Of a stretch of 18,381 nucleotides of DNA, positions 7,479 to 14,062 are shown in pieces. The translations under genes and the position numbers were made by a program. Origin of the DNA: an uncultured Clostridia bacterium (GTDB taxonomy: Bacteria > Bacillota > Clostridia > Christensenellales > UBA1242). Location: assembly GCA_946610655.1 (NCBI GenBank), contig CAMOCH010000013.1, positions 1-18,381 on the forward strand. The letters run 5' to 3'. Each line of letters opens with the position of its first letter. Positions within the stretch are counted from its first letter, which is position 1. Below the pieces are notes generated by a model that saw only the letters and a list, made by a program, of their open reading frames with translations, did not search any database and was not told the origin of the DNA.

Positions 7479-8424
7479 GTTTAATTCTTAAGTCGTCGCC
7501 ATCAATTTTAATGAGCAAACTGTCAGCTTTATTAAATAATCTACTGAATATTCTTTCACCATATTTTGCTGAGATTTCACTTGGCCCAAAGTTTGTTGTA
7601 ATTATTGTAATTTTTTTTGCATCATATCTGTCATTTAGCAGAGAACATAAATAATTTGTTGTAACGTTTTTAAGCAGTGGCTCGGTGCCAAGGTCATCAA
7701 TAATTAAAACGTCTGGTTCATATACCATTTCATAATATGATTGTTTGTCTTCAGTAAAAGTAGTGTGGTATTTAAGAAAATTATTATTCATGTTAAAAGC
7801 TGAGATGAATAATGTTAAAATTCCTTTTTTAATAAATTCATTTGCAGTGCATTGTGCCAAAAATGTTTTTCCAACGCCAGTTTTGCCAGATAACATAATT
7901 GTGTGTTTGTCAATATTAGGATATTTACTAACATAACTGTTAAGAAAATTTTTACATTTAATTAATGTTTCTTTTTGATTTTGGTTGGTCAATAATTTTT
8001 CATCAAATAAATCAAAACTTGCAAGAGTTGTGCTTATGTTTGAATTTATAAGTAAAAGTTTGTAATATTCTTTTTTATAACAGTCGCAAGGTTTGCCGTG
8101 AACTCTTCCGGTGTCTGAGCATTTTTTACACTCATATTGTGGAGTTATATCTTTTTCGGTCATGCCATATTTTTTAAGAATATTAGCATGCTCTTGTTTA
8201 TAATTGTCTAAAACTTTACTTAAATTTTGAATTGTTTTTTTGTCTTCATTAAAAGCTTTTTTCTTTCCAATATCAGCTGTTAAAATTCTTATATTTCTAT
8301 CGGTTTTGACAAAATTTTTATCTTTTTGCAGTTTTTGGATATTTGTTTCAGCTTTTGCGCTTGCTCGAGCTTGTTTTTCTGCAAAAATACCATTTAAATA
8401 TGCTATTATTTCTGATTTTTTCAT
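7468..8424 (-). CDS. dnaI: DnaI/DnaC-type replicative helicase loader (AAA+ ATPase)
   Basis: The protein has 318 residues from the ATG at 8424, which has a GAGGTG ribosome binding site; the frame is open further upstream, into dnaD, but those codons are unlikely to be used. It has a Lys-rich helical N-terminal part, a zinc-type cluster (Cys99, Cys102, Cys113, Cys115), and an AAA+ core: Walker A GKTGVGKT (180-187), Walker B VLIIDD (239-244), sensor TTN (276-278) and an arginine-finger-like FSR (293-295). DnaI-type proteins load the DnaB/DnaC hexameric helicase at the origin. IstB transposition helpers share the ATPase core, but pairing with dnaD and the cysteine cluster support DnaI. The stop lies within a terminator stem. 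Confidence 0.88.
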   Translation of the reverse strand: MKKSEIIAYLNGIFAEKQARASAKAETNIQKLQKDKNFVKTDRNIRILTADIGKKKAFNEDKKTIQNLSKVLDNYKQEHANILKKYGMTEKDITPQYECKKCSDTGRVHGKPCDCYKKEYYKLLLINSNISTTLASFDLFDEKLLTNQNQKETLIKCKNFLNSYVSKYPNIDKHTIMLSGKTGVGKTFLAQCTANEFIKKGILTLFISAFNMNNNFLKYHTTFTEDKQSYYEMVYEPDVLIIDDLGTEPLLKNVTTNYLCSLLNDRYDAKKITIITTNFGPSEISAKYGERIFSRLFNKADSLLIKIDGDDLRIKQKK

Positions 8425-8425
8425 C

Positions 8426-9859
8426 TTACACCTCGATATCATCAAGACTATCAAATAATGCATTTAATTCATCTTTTGTATATTCATGATGCTCATATGA
8501 TTGATTTTCAGTGCTAGAATTATAAGTTGACAAGTAATCAGTAACTTCTTGTTTAGATTTTTTATTTTGATAAAACAGGGTAGATAAAATTTTATTGATG
8601 TAACTAATTGGTCCATTTTTACCAACAGCTTTTTGCGCAACTAGTAAAATTATTTCGTGAGCAAAGCCCCAGTTTGTTGTCCATGTTTTATAAAATTCAC
8701 GATCAGAAGAATTAACACTTCTAAGGAGCCCACAAGTGTCGATAATTTCTTTAATTTTTTGGTCTGTGTAAACAATGTCTTGCATGTATTGGTTGATAGA
8801 ATCACTATTAACTAAGCCAAGTTTATAAAATTTGTTAACAACATCACTCATTGACTCCAAACTTCTGTAGCTATGTTTAAAGCAATAATTTGAAATTTGG
8901 TTAAGTGTTTCTTCGGTGTAGCCTTTGTTGAACCAATCACTAATGTATGTTTCAACAACATTTTCAAGATTTTGATAATATAATCCAAGGTTTCTAGAGA
9001 TATTTTTTGCTGTATCAAACATTTTTTCTCTGTTTGCGCTATATTCGGTAATTTCCTTAATTGTAAACAATTTTTGTTCGTAGTATTTTGTTAAAATTGA
9101 ATCTAGTTTGTGAATGCCGCCGGTTTTAACATCTTTTGCAACTTGCAAAACTACACCATGAGAAAAACCAAAATTGCTTATCCATTTTTGGTAGCAATTT
9201 CTTTCATCAATATCTGGTGCGCGTTTAACTCCAAGAGCATCCATGATTTGTTTGATTTCAGCACTATTTTTTTCTTGTTCCAAGAATTTCTTTTCAACAG
9301 CGGCAGTGTTTTTTGCGTTATCTTCTGCAAAACTTTTTGCAACTGCCAAAATATATGGATAACTAACCTTATCGTTTTTGATTGTTGTGCAGTATTTTAT
9401 GATCATAACAAGGGCATCTGGTTCAAAATGTAAAGATTCAATCAAATTGTAGTATTCATTATATTCAATAGGTTGAATCATCCTTCCGGTGATAATGTTT
9501 TGCACTTGTTTATTAAATTCGGCATATTTGCCTTTGACTCTAATTTTAGAAGAACCAGAGTGCTGTTTGACAGACAAAAATTTTATTTCTAATGGCTTTG
9601 TAGATAATATTTGAACAATCCCAAAACTTTGAAAATACTCAAAAGCTTCAATAATTTCATCTTCTGACATGTTCAAAAAAGCAGCAGCACTATCTGCTGA
9701 ATTGTAATCTTGATTTGGATTTGAGCAAAGACTTAATCCATATAAATAAACTTTAACATATTCGGCTGGTGCTTGTGGCAAAAATTCATTGATGAAGCTA
9801 TTTTCAACCATTGTGTAGCCAGAATCGTTGATAGATGAAGAATAAGTACAAAATGCCAC
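8426..9859 (-). CDS. dnaD: DnaD-family replication initiation protein with duplicated DnaD-like modules
   Basis: I choose the GTG at 9859: a GGAGGT site lies five bases upstream, and the ATG at 9886 falls almost on the predicted transcription start. The product is 477 residues, longer than the roughly 230-residue Bacillus DnaD. Residues 1-100 are a winged-helix-like part (FLPQAPAEYVKVYLYGL). The rest looks like two helical pairs in the order A-B-A-B: A1 131-185, B1 201-272, A2 298-355, B2 369-443. B1 and B2 are clearly similar: CYQKWISNFGFSHGVVLQVA against FYKTWTTNWGFAHEIILLVA, each followed by an I-KIL/DSIL-LxxxY segment. DnaD/DnaB proteins remodel origin DNA and help recruit the helicase loader, here encoded one base downstream. 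The acidic C-terminus (ELNALFDSLDDIEV) may be a protein-docking tail. Confidence 0.85.
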   Translation of the reverse strand: MAFCTYSSSINDSGYTMVENSFINEFLPQAPAEYVKVYLYGLSLCSNPNQDYNSADSAAAFLNMSEDEIIEAFEYFQSFGIVQILSTKPLEIKFLSVKQHSGSSKIRVKGKYAEFNKQVQNIITGRMIQPIEYNEYYNLIESLHFEPDALVMIIKYCTTIKNDKVSYPYILAVAKSFAEDNAKNTAAVEKKFLEQEKNSAEIKQIMDALGVKRAPDIDERNCYQKWISNFGFSHGVVLQVAKDVKTGGIHKLDSILTKYYEQKLFTIKEITEYSANREKMFDTAKNISRNLGLYYQNLENVVETYISDWFNKGYTEETLNQISNYCFKHSYRSLESMSDVVNKFYKLGLVNSDSINQYMQDIVYTDQKIKEIIDTCGLLRSVNSSDREFYKTWTTNWGFAHEIILLVAQKAVGKNGPISYINKILSTLFYQNKKSKQEVTDYLSTYNSSTENQSYEHHEYTKDELNALFDSLDDIEV

Positions 9860-9889
9860 AAGTGACCTCCAAAAAATATAGTACATTTA

Positions 9890-9917
9890 ATTATAGCCAT
9901 AATTAAAAGTTTGTCAA
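9890..9917 (-). promoter_or_regulatory. Promoter of dnaD-dnaI
   Basis: Minus strand: consensus TTGACA (9912-9917), a 16-base spacer and consensus TATAAT (9890-9895). The expected start point near 9883 gives a leader of about 24 bases carrying GGAGGT before the GTG start. Confidence 0.75.
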
Positions 9918-9951
9918 TAATTATTGATTGTGCTAAAAAAATTAAAATAAA

Positions 9952-9973
9952 AAAGTAGAATAAATTCTACTTT
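9952..9973 (-). terminator. Terminator of the LOG-family gene, containing its stop codon
   Basis: Nine-base arms (AAAGTAGAA and its complement) enclose a four-base loop; on the minus strand a T-rich tail follows. The TAG stop of the gene (9967-9969) is inside the first arm. Confidence 0.8.
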
Positions 9974-10509
9974 GTATATTTGTCTATTGCTTTAACTGCT
10001 TCTTGTGCATTTTTAACAAACACGAACTCATCAAGCTGAGATTTTTCCATTGTTCCAGAATTAATCATAAAGTTTAGGGTTTCAATAACATGGTCGTAAT
10101 AGCCATTTATGTTATATACAATAACTTTGTTTTTGTGATAACCAGCTTTAATATTGTCTGTTAACATATGAAGTTCTGCAAGTGTTCCGTTTCCACCAGG
10201 CAAAACAACAATAATATCACTATTTGTTAAAGCAATTTGTTGAAATATGTATAAGTTGTTAACGATAATAGAAGGGTGCTTAGATTCGATTGCTTCGGCT
10301 TCATTATAGTAGCAAGCAGGAATAAGAATCTTTACTTTTCCGTTGTTTTTATCGTACACATTAAAAACTTCTCCAATTGCTCCAGTTGTTGAACCAACAC
10401 AAATAATAGAGTGGTTTCTTTCAAGTATTGCTTCGGCAAACTCGTGAATACCTTGAATGTATTCTTTTTTCATTTTTTTATTAACACCACCACAGATAAA
10501 AATTCTCAT
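9967..10509 (-). CDS. LOG-family (TIGR00730-like) nucleotide phosphoribohydrolase
   Basis: The protein has 180 residues and a Rossmann-like fold of the LOG/lysine-decarboxylase-like family. IFICGGVN opens the fold and LPGGNGTLAELHML (103-116) contains the family's PGGxGTxxE signature with catalytic Glu112. Characterised members cleave ribose-5-phosphate from N6-modified or plain purine nucleotides (cytokinin riboside 5'-monophosphates in plants and some bacteria). The substrate here is unknown; a nucleotide salvage or housecleaning role is likely. The ATG has a GAGG site five bases upstream and its own promoter. The miaA gene, which makes isopentenyladenosine in tRNA, lies 2.7 kb away on the other strand; a functional link is only a possibility. 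Confidence 0.85.
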   Translation of the reverse strand: MRIFICGGVNKKMKKEYIQGIHEFAEAILERNHSIICVGSTTGAIGEVFNVYDKNNGKVKILIPACYYNEAEAIESKHPSIIVNNLYIFQQIALTNSDIIVVLPGGNGTLAELHMLTDNIKAGYHKNKVIVYNINGYYDHVIETLNFMINSGTMEKSQLDEFVFVKNAQEAVKAIDKYTK

Positions 10510-10531
10510 AAAAACCTCACTAATTATTATA

Positions 10532-10561
10532 TTTATATCATAAACTTAACATGTTTTGCAA
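10532..10561 (-). promoter_or_regulatory. Promoter of the LOG-family gene
   Basis: Minus strand: TTGCAA (10556-10561), an 18-base spacer and TATAAA (10532-10537) preceded by TGa (extended -10). It fills the short gap after the radical SAM gene, so the LOG gene need not rely on read-through. Confidence 0.55.
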
Positions 10562-10566
10562 TTAAT

Positions 10567-11445
10567 TTAATATTTAAAAATATGATTGTCATGTTTAAAA
10601 TCAGGAATCATTTCTTCTCCTGAACTTGATAAATCTTGAATTAGAACATGATTGAGCCCAAGTTTAATTGCGTAGTTTAAAACAACTTTATACTCTATTG
10701 GTTTTAGTTTTCTATTAATTTCAGGGAAGTTGTTTGTGTTAACCGTTGGTGTAAACTGACTCATTAAACTTATGTAAGTATCTTTTCCAAAATTGTTTGC
10801 AATATATTCAAGCACATGTTTACTGTCTTCGGTAAGAGTAGGAATACATAAGTGTCTAATAACAACTCCTTGTATCATCTGTCCATCACTAAATATGTTT
10901 GGTTTGGCTTTTGTTGCAAGAGTTATTGCTTTGCTTGCTATTTCAAAATAGTTGGGAGCTTTTGAATATTTTATGGCATATTTATCATCAAAATATTTAA
11001 AGTCAAACAAAAATACATCTACATAATTTAATAAATTTTTGATTGTTTCTATGCTTTCGTATCCACCACAATTAAAAATTACAGGTATTTTTGGTTTATA
11101 TATTTTAAGACTTTCGATAATTAAATTAGAAAAGTGGGTTGGAGTAACCAAGTCTATGTTGCTTGCTCCGGCGTCTTCCAGTTGTTTATATAAACTTACT
11201 AATGTTTCAACAGAGATTTGTTTTCCACGACTATTGCTTATTTCGTAATTTTGGCAATACACACATTTTAAATTGCAACCAGCAAAAAAAATTGCACCAC
11301 TAGGTTTGTTATCTTTTGTTAAAAAAGGTTCTTCTCCGTAGTGTAGCATAACTTTACTTATTTCAATTTTGTCATTAATTCCACAGTAACCAACGTTTGT
11401 TTCTCTGTTTATGTTGCAACCTCGTGGACAAATATTACATAGCAT
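10567..11445 (-). CDS. PflX-like radical SAM protein (COG1313 type)
   Basis: I choose the ATG at 11445: the protein then begins MLCNICPRGC, the normal start of this family, and a consensus promoter ends six bases upstream; the longer frame would begin upstream of the transcription start. It is 292 residues long. The N-terminal cysteines (3, 6, 10, 21) form a metal-binding cap, and FAGCNLKCVYCQN (55-67) gives the CX3CX2C that holds the SAM-cleaving 4Fe-4S cluster. The family is annotated as pyruvate-formate-lyase-activating-like (PflX) or AmmeMemoRadiSam-system type; its real substrate is not established. No glycyl radical enzyme, AmmeMemo or other partner gene is near. The mRNA is probably leaderless. 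Confidence 0.82.
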   Translation of the reverse strand: MLCNICPRGCNINRETNVGYCGINDKIEISKVMLHYGEEPFLTKDNKPSGAIFFAGCNLKCVYCQNYEISNSRGKQISVETLVSLYKQLEDAGASNIDLVTPTHFSNLIIESLKIYKPKIPVIFNCGGYESIETIKNLLNYVDVFLFDFKYFDDKYAIKYSKAPNYFEIASKAITLATKAKPNIFSDGQMIQGVVIRHLCIPTLTEDSKHVLEYIANNFGKDTYISLMSQFTPTVNTNNFPEINRKLKPIEYKVVLNYAIKLGLNHVLIQDLSSSGEEMIPDFKHDNHIFKY

Positions 11446-11451
11446 GGTTAA

Positions 11452-11480
11452 ATTATACAATAAATAATATATGTGGTCAA
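11452..11480 (-). promoter_or_regulatory. Consensus promoter giving a leaderless radical SAM mRNA
   Basis: Minus strand: TTGACC (11475-11480), a 17-base spacer, TATAAT (11452-11457), then TTAACC and the ATG at 11445. The predicted start point is the A of the ATG. There is no ribosome binding site. Confidence 0.75.
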
Positions 11481-11484
11481 GTTG

Positions 11485-11514
11485 TTTACAATATGACAAA
11501 TAATATGATATAAT
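11485..11514 (+). promoter_or_regulatory. Promoter of the rRNA methyltransferase gene, back to back with the radical SAM promoter
   Basis: TTTACA (11485-11490), an 18-base spacer and TATAAT (11509-11514) with an extended TGa. The predicted leader is about 60 bases. A second TATAAT (11561-11566) with a poor -35 could give a short leader of about ten bases. The -35 boxes of the two divergent promoters are only four bases apart. Confidence 0.6.
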
Positions 11515-11583
11515 GACACATATAATGATGCTAAAAGTTATTTTTAAGGCTAAACTGCAGTATAATGGTGGTAATTACAAAAA

Positions 11584-12936
11584 ATGTTCAATAAAAATCA
11601 AATAAATGTGCAAAAAAATCAAAAATACATTGTAAAAATAGAAGATTTTGGCTCAAATGGTGAAGGAATTGCAAAAATTGATGGCTTCACGGTGTTTGTT
11701 CCTTTTGCTATTGTGGGTGAAGAAGTTGAAATTGTTATTATACTTGTTAAATCAACTTTTGCTATAGGAAAAGTTTTAAATATTATAAAAAGCAGTAAAA
11801 ATAGAGTTGAACCAAAATGTCCATATTTTAAAAAATGTGGTGGCTGCCAACTTCAACATATGAATTACTTGTTGCAACTTGATTACAAAAGAAATTTTGT
11901 GCAAAACTGTATGAACAAATATTATTCGAATGATGCTAATGTTGAAAATTGTGTTCCTAGTGTTAATGTGTATAATTATCGCAACAAGTTTGCTTTTCCG
12001 GTTCAAAAAATAGATGGCAAAATTTGTGTGGGAATGTATAGAATTAACAGTCATGATTTTATAAAAATTGATGATTGTGCCATTCAAACTGATTGCAAAA
12101 ACGCCATTGATGCATTCGTTGATTGGGCTAATGAATATAATGTTGAAGTGTATAATGAATCAGAAAAACAAGGTGTAAGACATATTATTGCAAGAATTTA
12201 TAACAATGATTTACTGTTTGTTGTTGTTTCTACCAAAAAAATGCAAAAATTTGATAAATTATATGAAAAATTATCCAAAAATTACAATATTGTTGGTTTA
12301 ATAAACAACATAAATACTAAAAACAACAATGTTATTATTGGTGATAAAGACTATGTTGTTTATGGTGAAAACAAATTGTCAATTTGTGAAAATGGTATTA
12401 ACTATACTATCAATTCTCATAGTTTTATGCAAGTTAATAATGAAATTAAAACTAAGCTTTATGATGCAATTTTAAATAATATTCAAAAAGATGATATAGT
12501 TATTGATGCCTATAGTGGCGCAGGTGTTTTGTCTGCAATGATGGCAAAAAAATGTCAAAAAGTTTATGGGATTGAGATTGTTAAAGAGGCCGTTGATGAT
12601 GCCAATATGCTAAAGAGAAATAACAATTTGAGAAATCTTGAAAACTTGTGTGCTGATTGTGCCGTTGCTGTGCCTGAAATTGTGAATAAATCTAATGCAA
12701 ATGTTATTGTTTTGGATCCACCAAGAAAAGGCTGTGATAAAAATGTTGCTCAAACCGTTAATAATAGTGGTGCAAACAAAATAATTTATGTTTCATGTAA
12801 TCCGGCAACACTTGCAAGAGATTTAAATTATTTGAACAATTATGAAATTGTTTGTGTAACTCCTTATGACATGTTTCCTCAAACAGCAAATGTTGAAACG
12901 CTGGTGATTTTAAATAAAATAGCTGATTTCAACTAA
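11584..12936 (+). CDS. rlmD: RlmD/RlmCD-type 23S rRNA (uracil-5-)-methyltransferase
   Basis: The protein has 450 residues and three parts. An N-terminal TRAM domain (about 13-70, IVKIEDFGSNGEGIAKIDGF) binds RNA. A 4Fe-4S site is formed by Cys79, Cys85, Cys88 (CPYFKKCGGCQLQH) and Cys165. The C-terminal SAM-dependent methyltransferase has DAYSGAG (308-314), DPPRKGC (378-384), the nucleophile Cys405 in VSCNPATLARDL, and the general base Glu438 in NVETL. These residues match the RlmD/RlmC/TrmA family. Cluster plus TRAM point to 23S rRNA m5U (position 1939, perhaps also 747 as in Bacillus RlmCD) rather than tRNA. There is no good ribosome binding site before the ATG (GGTGG is 12 bases away). It is divergent from the radical SAM gene. 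Confidence 0.88.
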   Translation: MFNKNQINVQKNQKYIVKIEDFGSNGEGIAKIDGFTVFVPFAIVGEEVEIVIILVKSTFAIGKVLNIIKSSKNRVEPKCPYFKKCGGCQLQHMNYLLQLDYKRNFVQNCMNKYYSNDANVENCVPSVNVYNYRNKFAFPVQKIDGKICVGMYRINSHDFIKIDDCAIQTDCKNAIDAFVDWANEYNVEVYNESEKQGVRHIIARIYNNDLLFVVVSTKKMQKFDKLYEKLSKNYNIVGLINNINTKNNNVIIGDKDYVVYGENKLSICENGINYTINSHSFMQVNNEIKTKLYDAILNNIQKDDIVIDAYSGAGVLSAMMAKKCQKVYGIEIVKEAVDDANMLKRNNNLRNLENLCADCAVAVPEIVNKSNANVIVLDPPRKGCDKNVAQTVNNSGANKIIYVSCNPATLARDLNYLNNYEIVCVTPYDMFPQTANVETLVILNKIADFN

Positions 12937-13000
12937 AATTTGCATATAATTTATTTGGTTTTGCATTTTTTTTATGAATATTTTTGAATGAAAAGTTTTG

Positions 13001-13037
13001 GGTATTTATTAAATTAATTTTAATAAATGCCTTTAAT
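13001..13037 (+). terminator. Terminator of the rRNA methyltransferase gene
   Basis: Thirteen-base arms, GGTATTTATTAAA and its complement with one G-U pair, enclose a five-base loop and are followed by a T-rich tail. The tail overlaps the -35 region of the next promoter. The remaining bases between 12937 and 13066 show nothing else. Confidence 0.65.
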
Positions 13038-13060
13038 TTTTTATTAATTTGTGTTAATAT
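13032..13060 (+). promoter_or_regulatory. Extended -10 promoter of the smORF-miaA-hisS operon (leaderless)
   Basis: TAATAT (13055-13060) is preceded by TGt; a weak TTTAAT lies 17 bases further up. Six bases separate the -10 box from the ATG at 13067, so the transcript probably starts at that ATG. Confidence 0.5.
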
Positions 13061-13066
13061 TAATCT

Positions 13067-13186
13067 ATGGAAAACAAAAAGACATCAAAAAATGTAAAGA
13101 AAAAGAAGAAAGTAAAAAAGATAGACAACAGATATTTTGACTATTATGATGATGTTAAAATTAATGGGCGTGATATAGAATGGTAA
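13067..13186 (+). CDS. Small Lys-rich ORF (39 aa) overlapping the miaA start
   Basis: A 39-codon frame runs from the ATG at 13067 to TAA at 13184-13186. The first 19 residues are very basic (ten Lys in a row of mixed Lys/Val/Ser/Thr), and the last 20 are acidic and aromatic (RYFDYYDDVKINGRDIEW). Its stop overlaps the miaA start as ATGGTAA, a classic arrangement for coupled translation. MiaA has no ribosome binding site of its own, and the promoter points directly at this ORF's ATG, which argues that it is translated. I do not recognise a family. It may be a nucleic-acid-binding peptide, or serve mainly to deliver ribosomes to miaA. Confidence 0.55.
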   Translation: MENKKTSKNVKKKKKVKKIDNRYFDYYDDVKINGRDIEW

Positions 13187-14061
13187 AACTTGTTAGTATT
13201 GTTGGTCAAACTAGTTCTGGCAAAAGTGGGCTCGCTTTGGAGCTTGCTCAATTTTTTGATGGAGAAATTGTTTCTGCAGATAGCAGACAAATATATCGTG
13301 GAATGGATTATTCAACAGGGAAGGAATCTACTGAAGAATTAGAACGTGTTCCACATCATCTTATTAACATTTTGAACACAGGTGATTTATATTCACTTGC
13401 CGATTTTCAAAAAGATGCATATAAAGCTATTGATGATATAGCAAAAAGAAACAAACTTCCTATTTTAGTTGGAGGCACAGGGCTTTATGCACGAAGTGTT
13501 GTTCTGGGATATAATTTATCAAATGCAAAAAGTGATGAAAATTATAGAAAAGAACTTTTATCTTATTCTAGAGAGAAATTGCTTGAGATTTTGCATGAAT
13601 ATGGAATAGATAATGTTGATGCACAAAAGAGTAGTAGGCATTTGGTTCGAATGATTGAAAAAGCAAAGTTTGGGGATAAAGAAGAACTTCCAAATTGTCC
13701 GAGATATGATGTTTTACAAATTGGCATTAAGTGGACAAGGGAACAAATTTATGATAGAATAGAAAAGAGATTGGACCAAAGACTTCCACATATTATAAAG
13801 GAAGTTGAAAATCTTTTGAAATCTGGCACAAAAAAAGAATTTTTTGATAGAATGGGCTTGGAAGTTAAATTTGCCAGTGATTATATTCTTGGTAAATTTG
13901 AAAGTTATGATAAATTTCGTGAAGAACTTTTAAAAGAAGAACGTCATTTTGCCAAAAGACAAGATACTTGGTTTAAAAAAGATAATGTAATTTGGCTTGA
14001 TGGAAACTCAGATTATGTGAGTGAAGCAAAAAAACTAATACAAAATTTTTTGGAGAAATAA
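13180..14061 (+). CDS. miaA: tRNA dimethylallyltransferase
   Basis: MiaA moves a dimethylallyl group from DMAPP to A37 of tRNAs reading UNN codons (i6A37). The protein has 293 residues, slightly shorter than the usual 300-315. Visible are the P-loop GQTSSGKS (9-16), the DSRQIYRGMDYSTGK block (34-48) with the catalytic Asp34 region, PHHL (58-61), GGTGLY (98-103), and the C-terminal RHFAKRQDTWFKK that contacts the anticodon stem. The start overlaps the stop of the upstream 39-codon ORF by seven bases and has no Shine-Dalgarno site, so coupling is likely. hisS begins one base after the miaA stop codon. The set forms an RNA-modification/aminoacylation operon. Confidence 0.95.
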   Translation: MVKLVSIVGQTSSGKSGLALELAQFFDGEIVSADSRQIYRGMDYSTGKESTEELERVPHHLINILNTGDLYSLADFQKDAYKAIDDIAKRNKLPILVGGTGLYARSVVLGYNLSNAKSDENYRKELLSYSREKLLEILHEYGIDNVDAQKSSRHLVRMIEKAKFGDKEELPNCPRYDVLQIGIKWTREQIYDRIEKRLDQRLPHIIKEVENLLKSGTKKEFFDRMGLEVKFASDYILGKFESYDKFREELLKEERHFAKRQDTWFKKDNVIWLDGNSDYVSEAKKLIQNFLEK

Positions 14062-14062
14062 T

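Noticed and set aside
7468..8424. IstB-type transposition helper instead of DnaI
   Set aside because: No transposase or inverted repeats nearby; the cysteine cluster and the adjoining dnaD favour the helicase loader.
9110..9433. 107-codon plus-strand frame inside dnaD
   Set aside because: It is a shadow of the DnaD modules and lacks a ribosome binding site or promoter.
11776..12087. 103-codon minus-strand frame inside the rRNA methyltransferase gene
   Set aside because: It covers the iron-sulfur cluster coding region of the real gene and has no features of its own.
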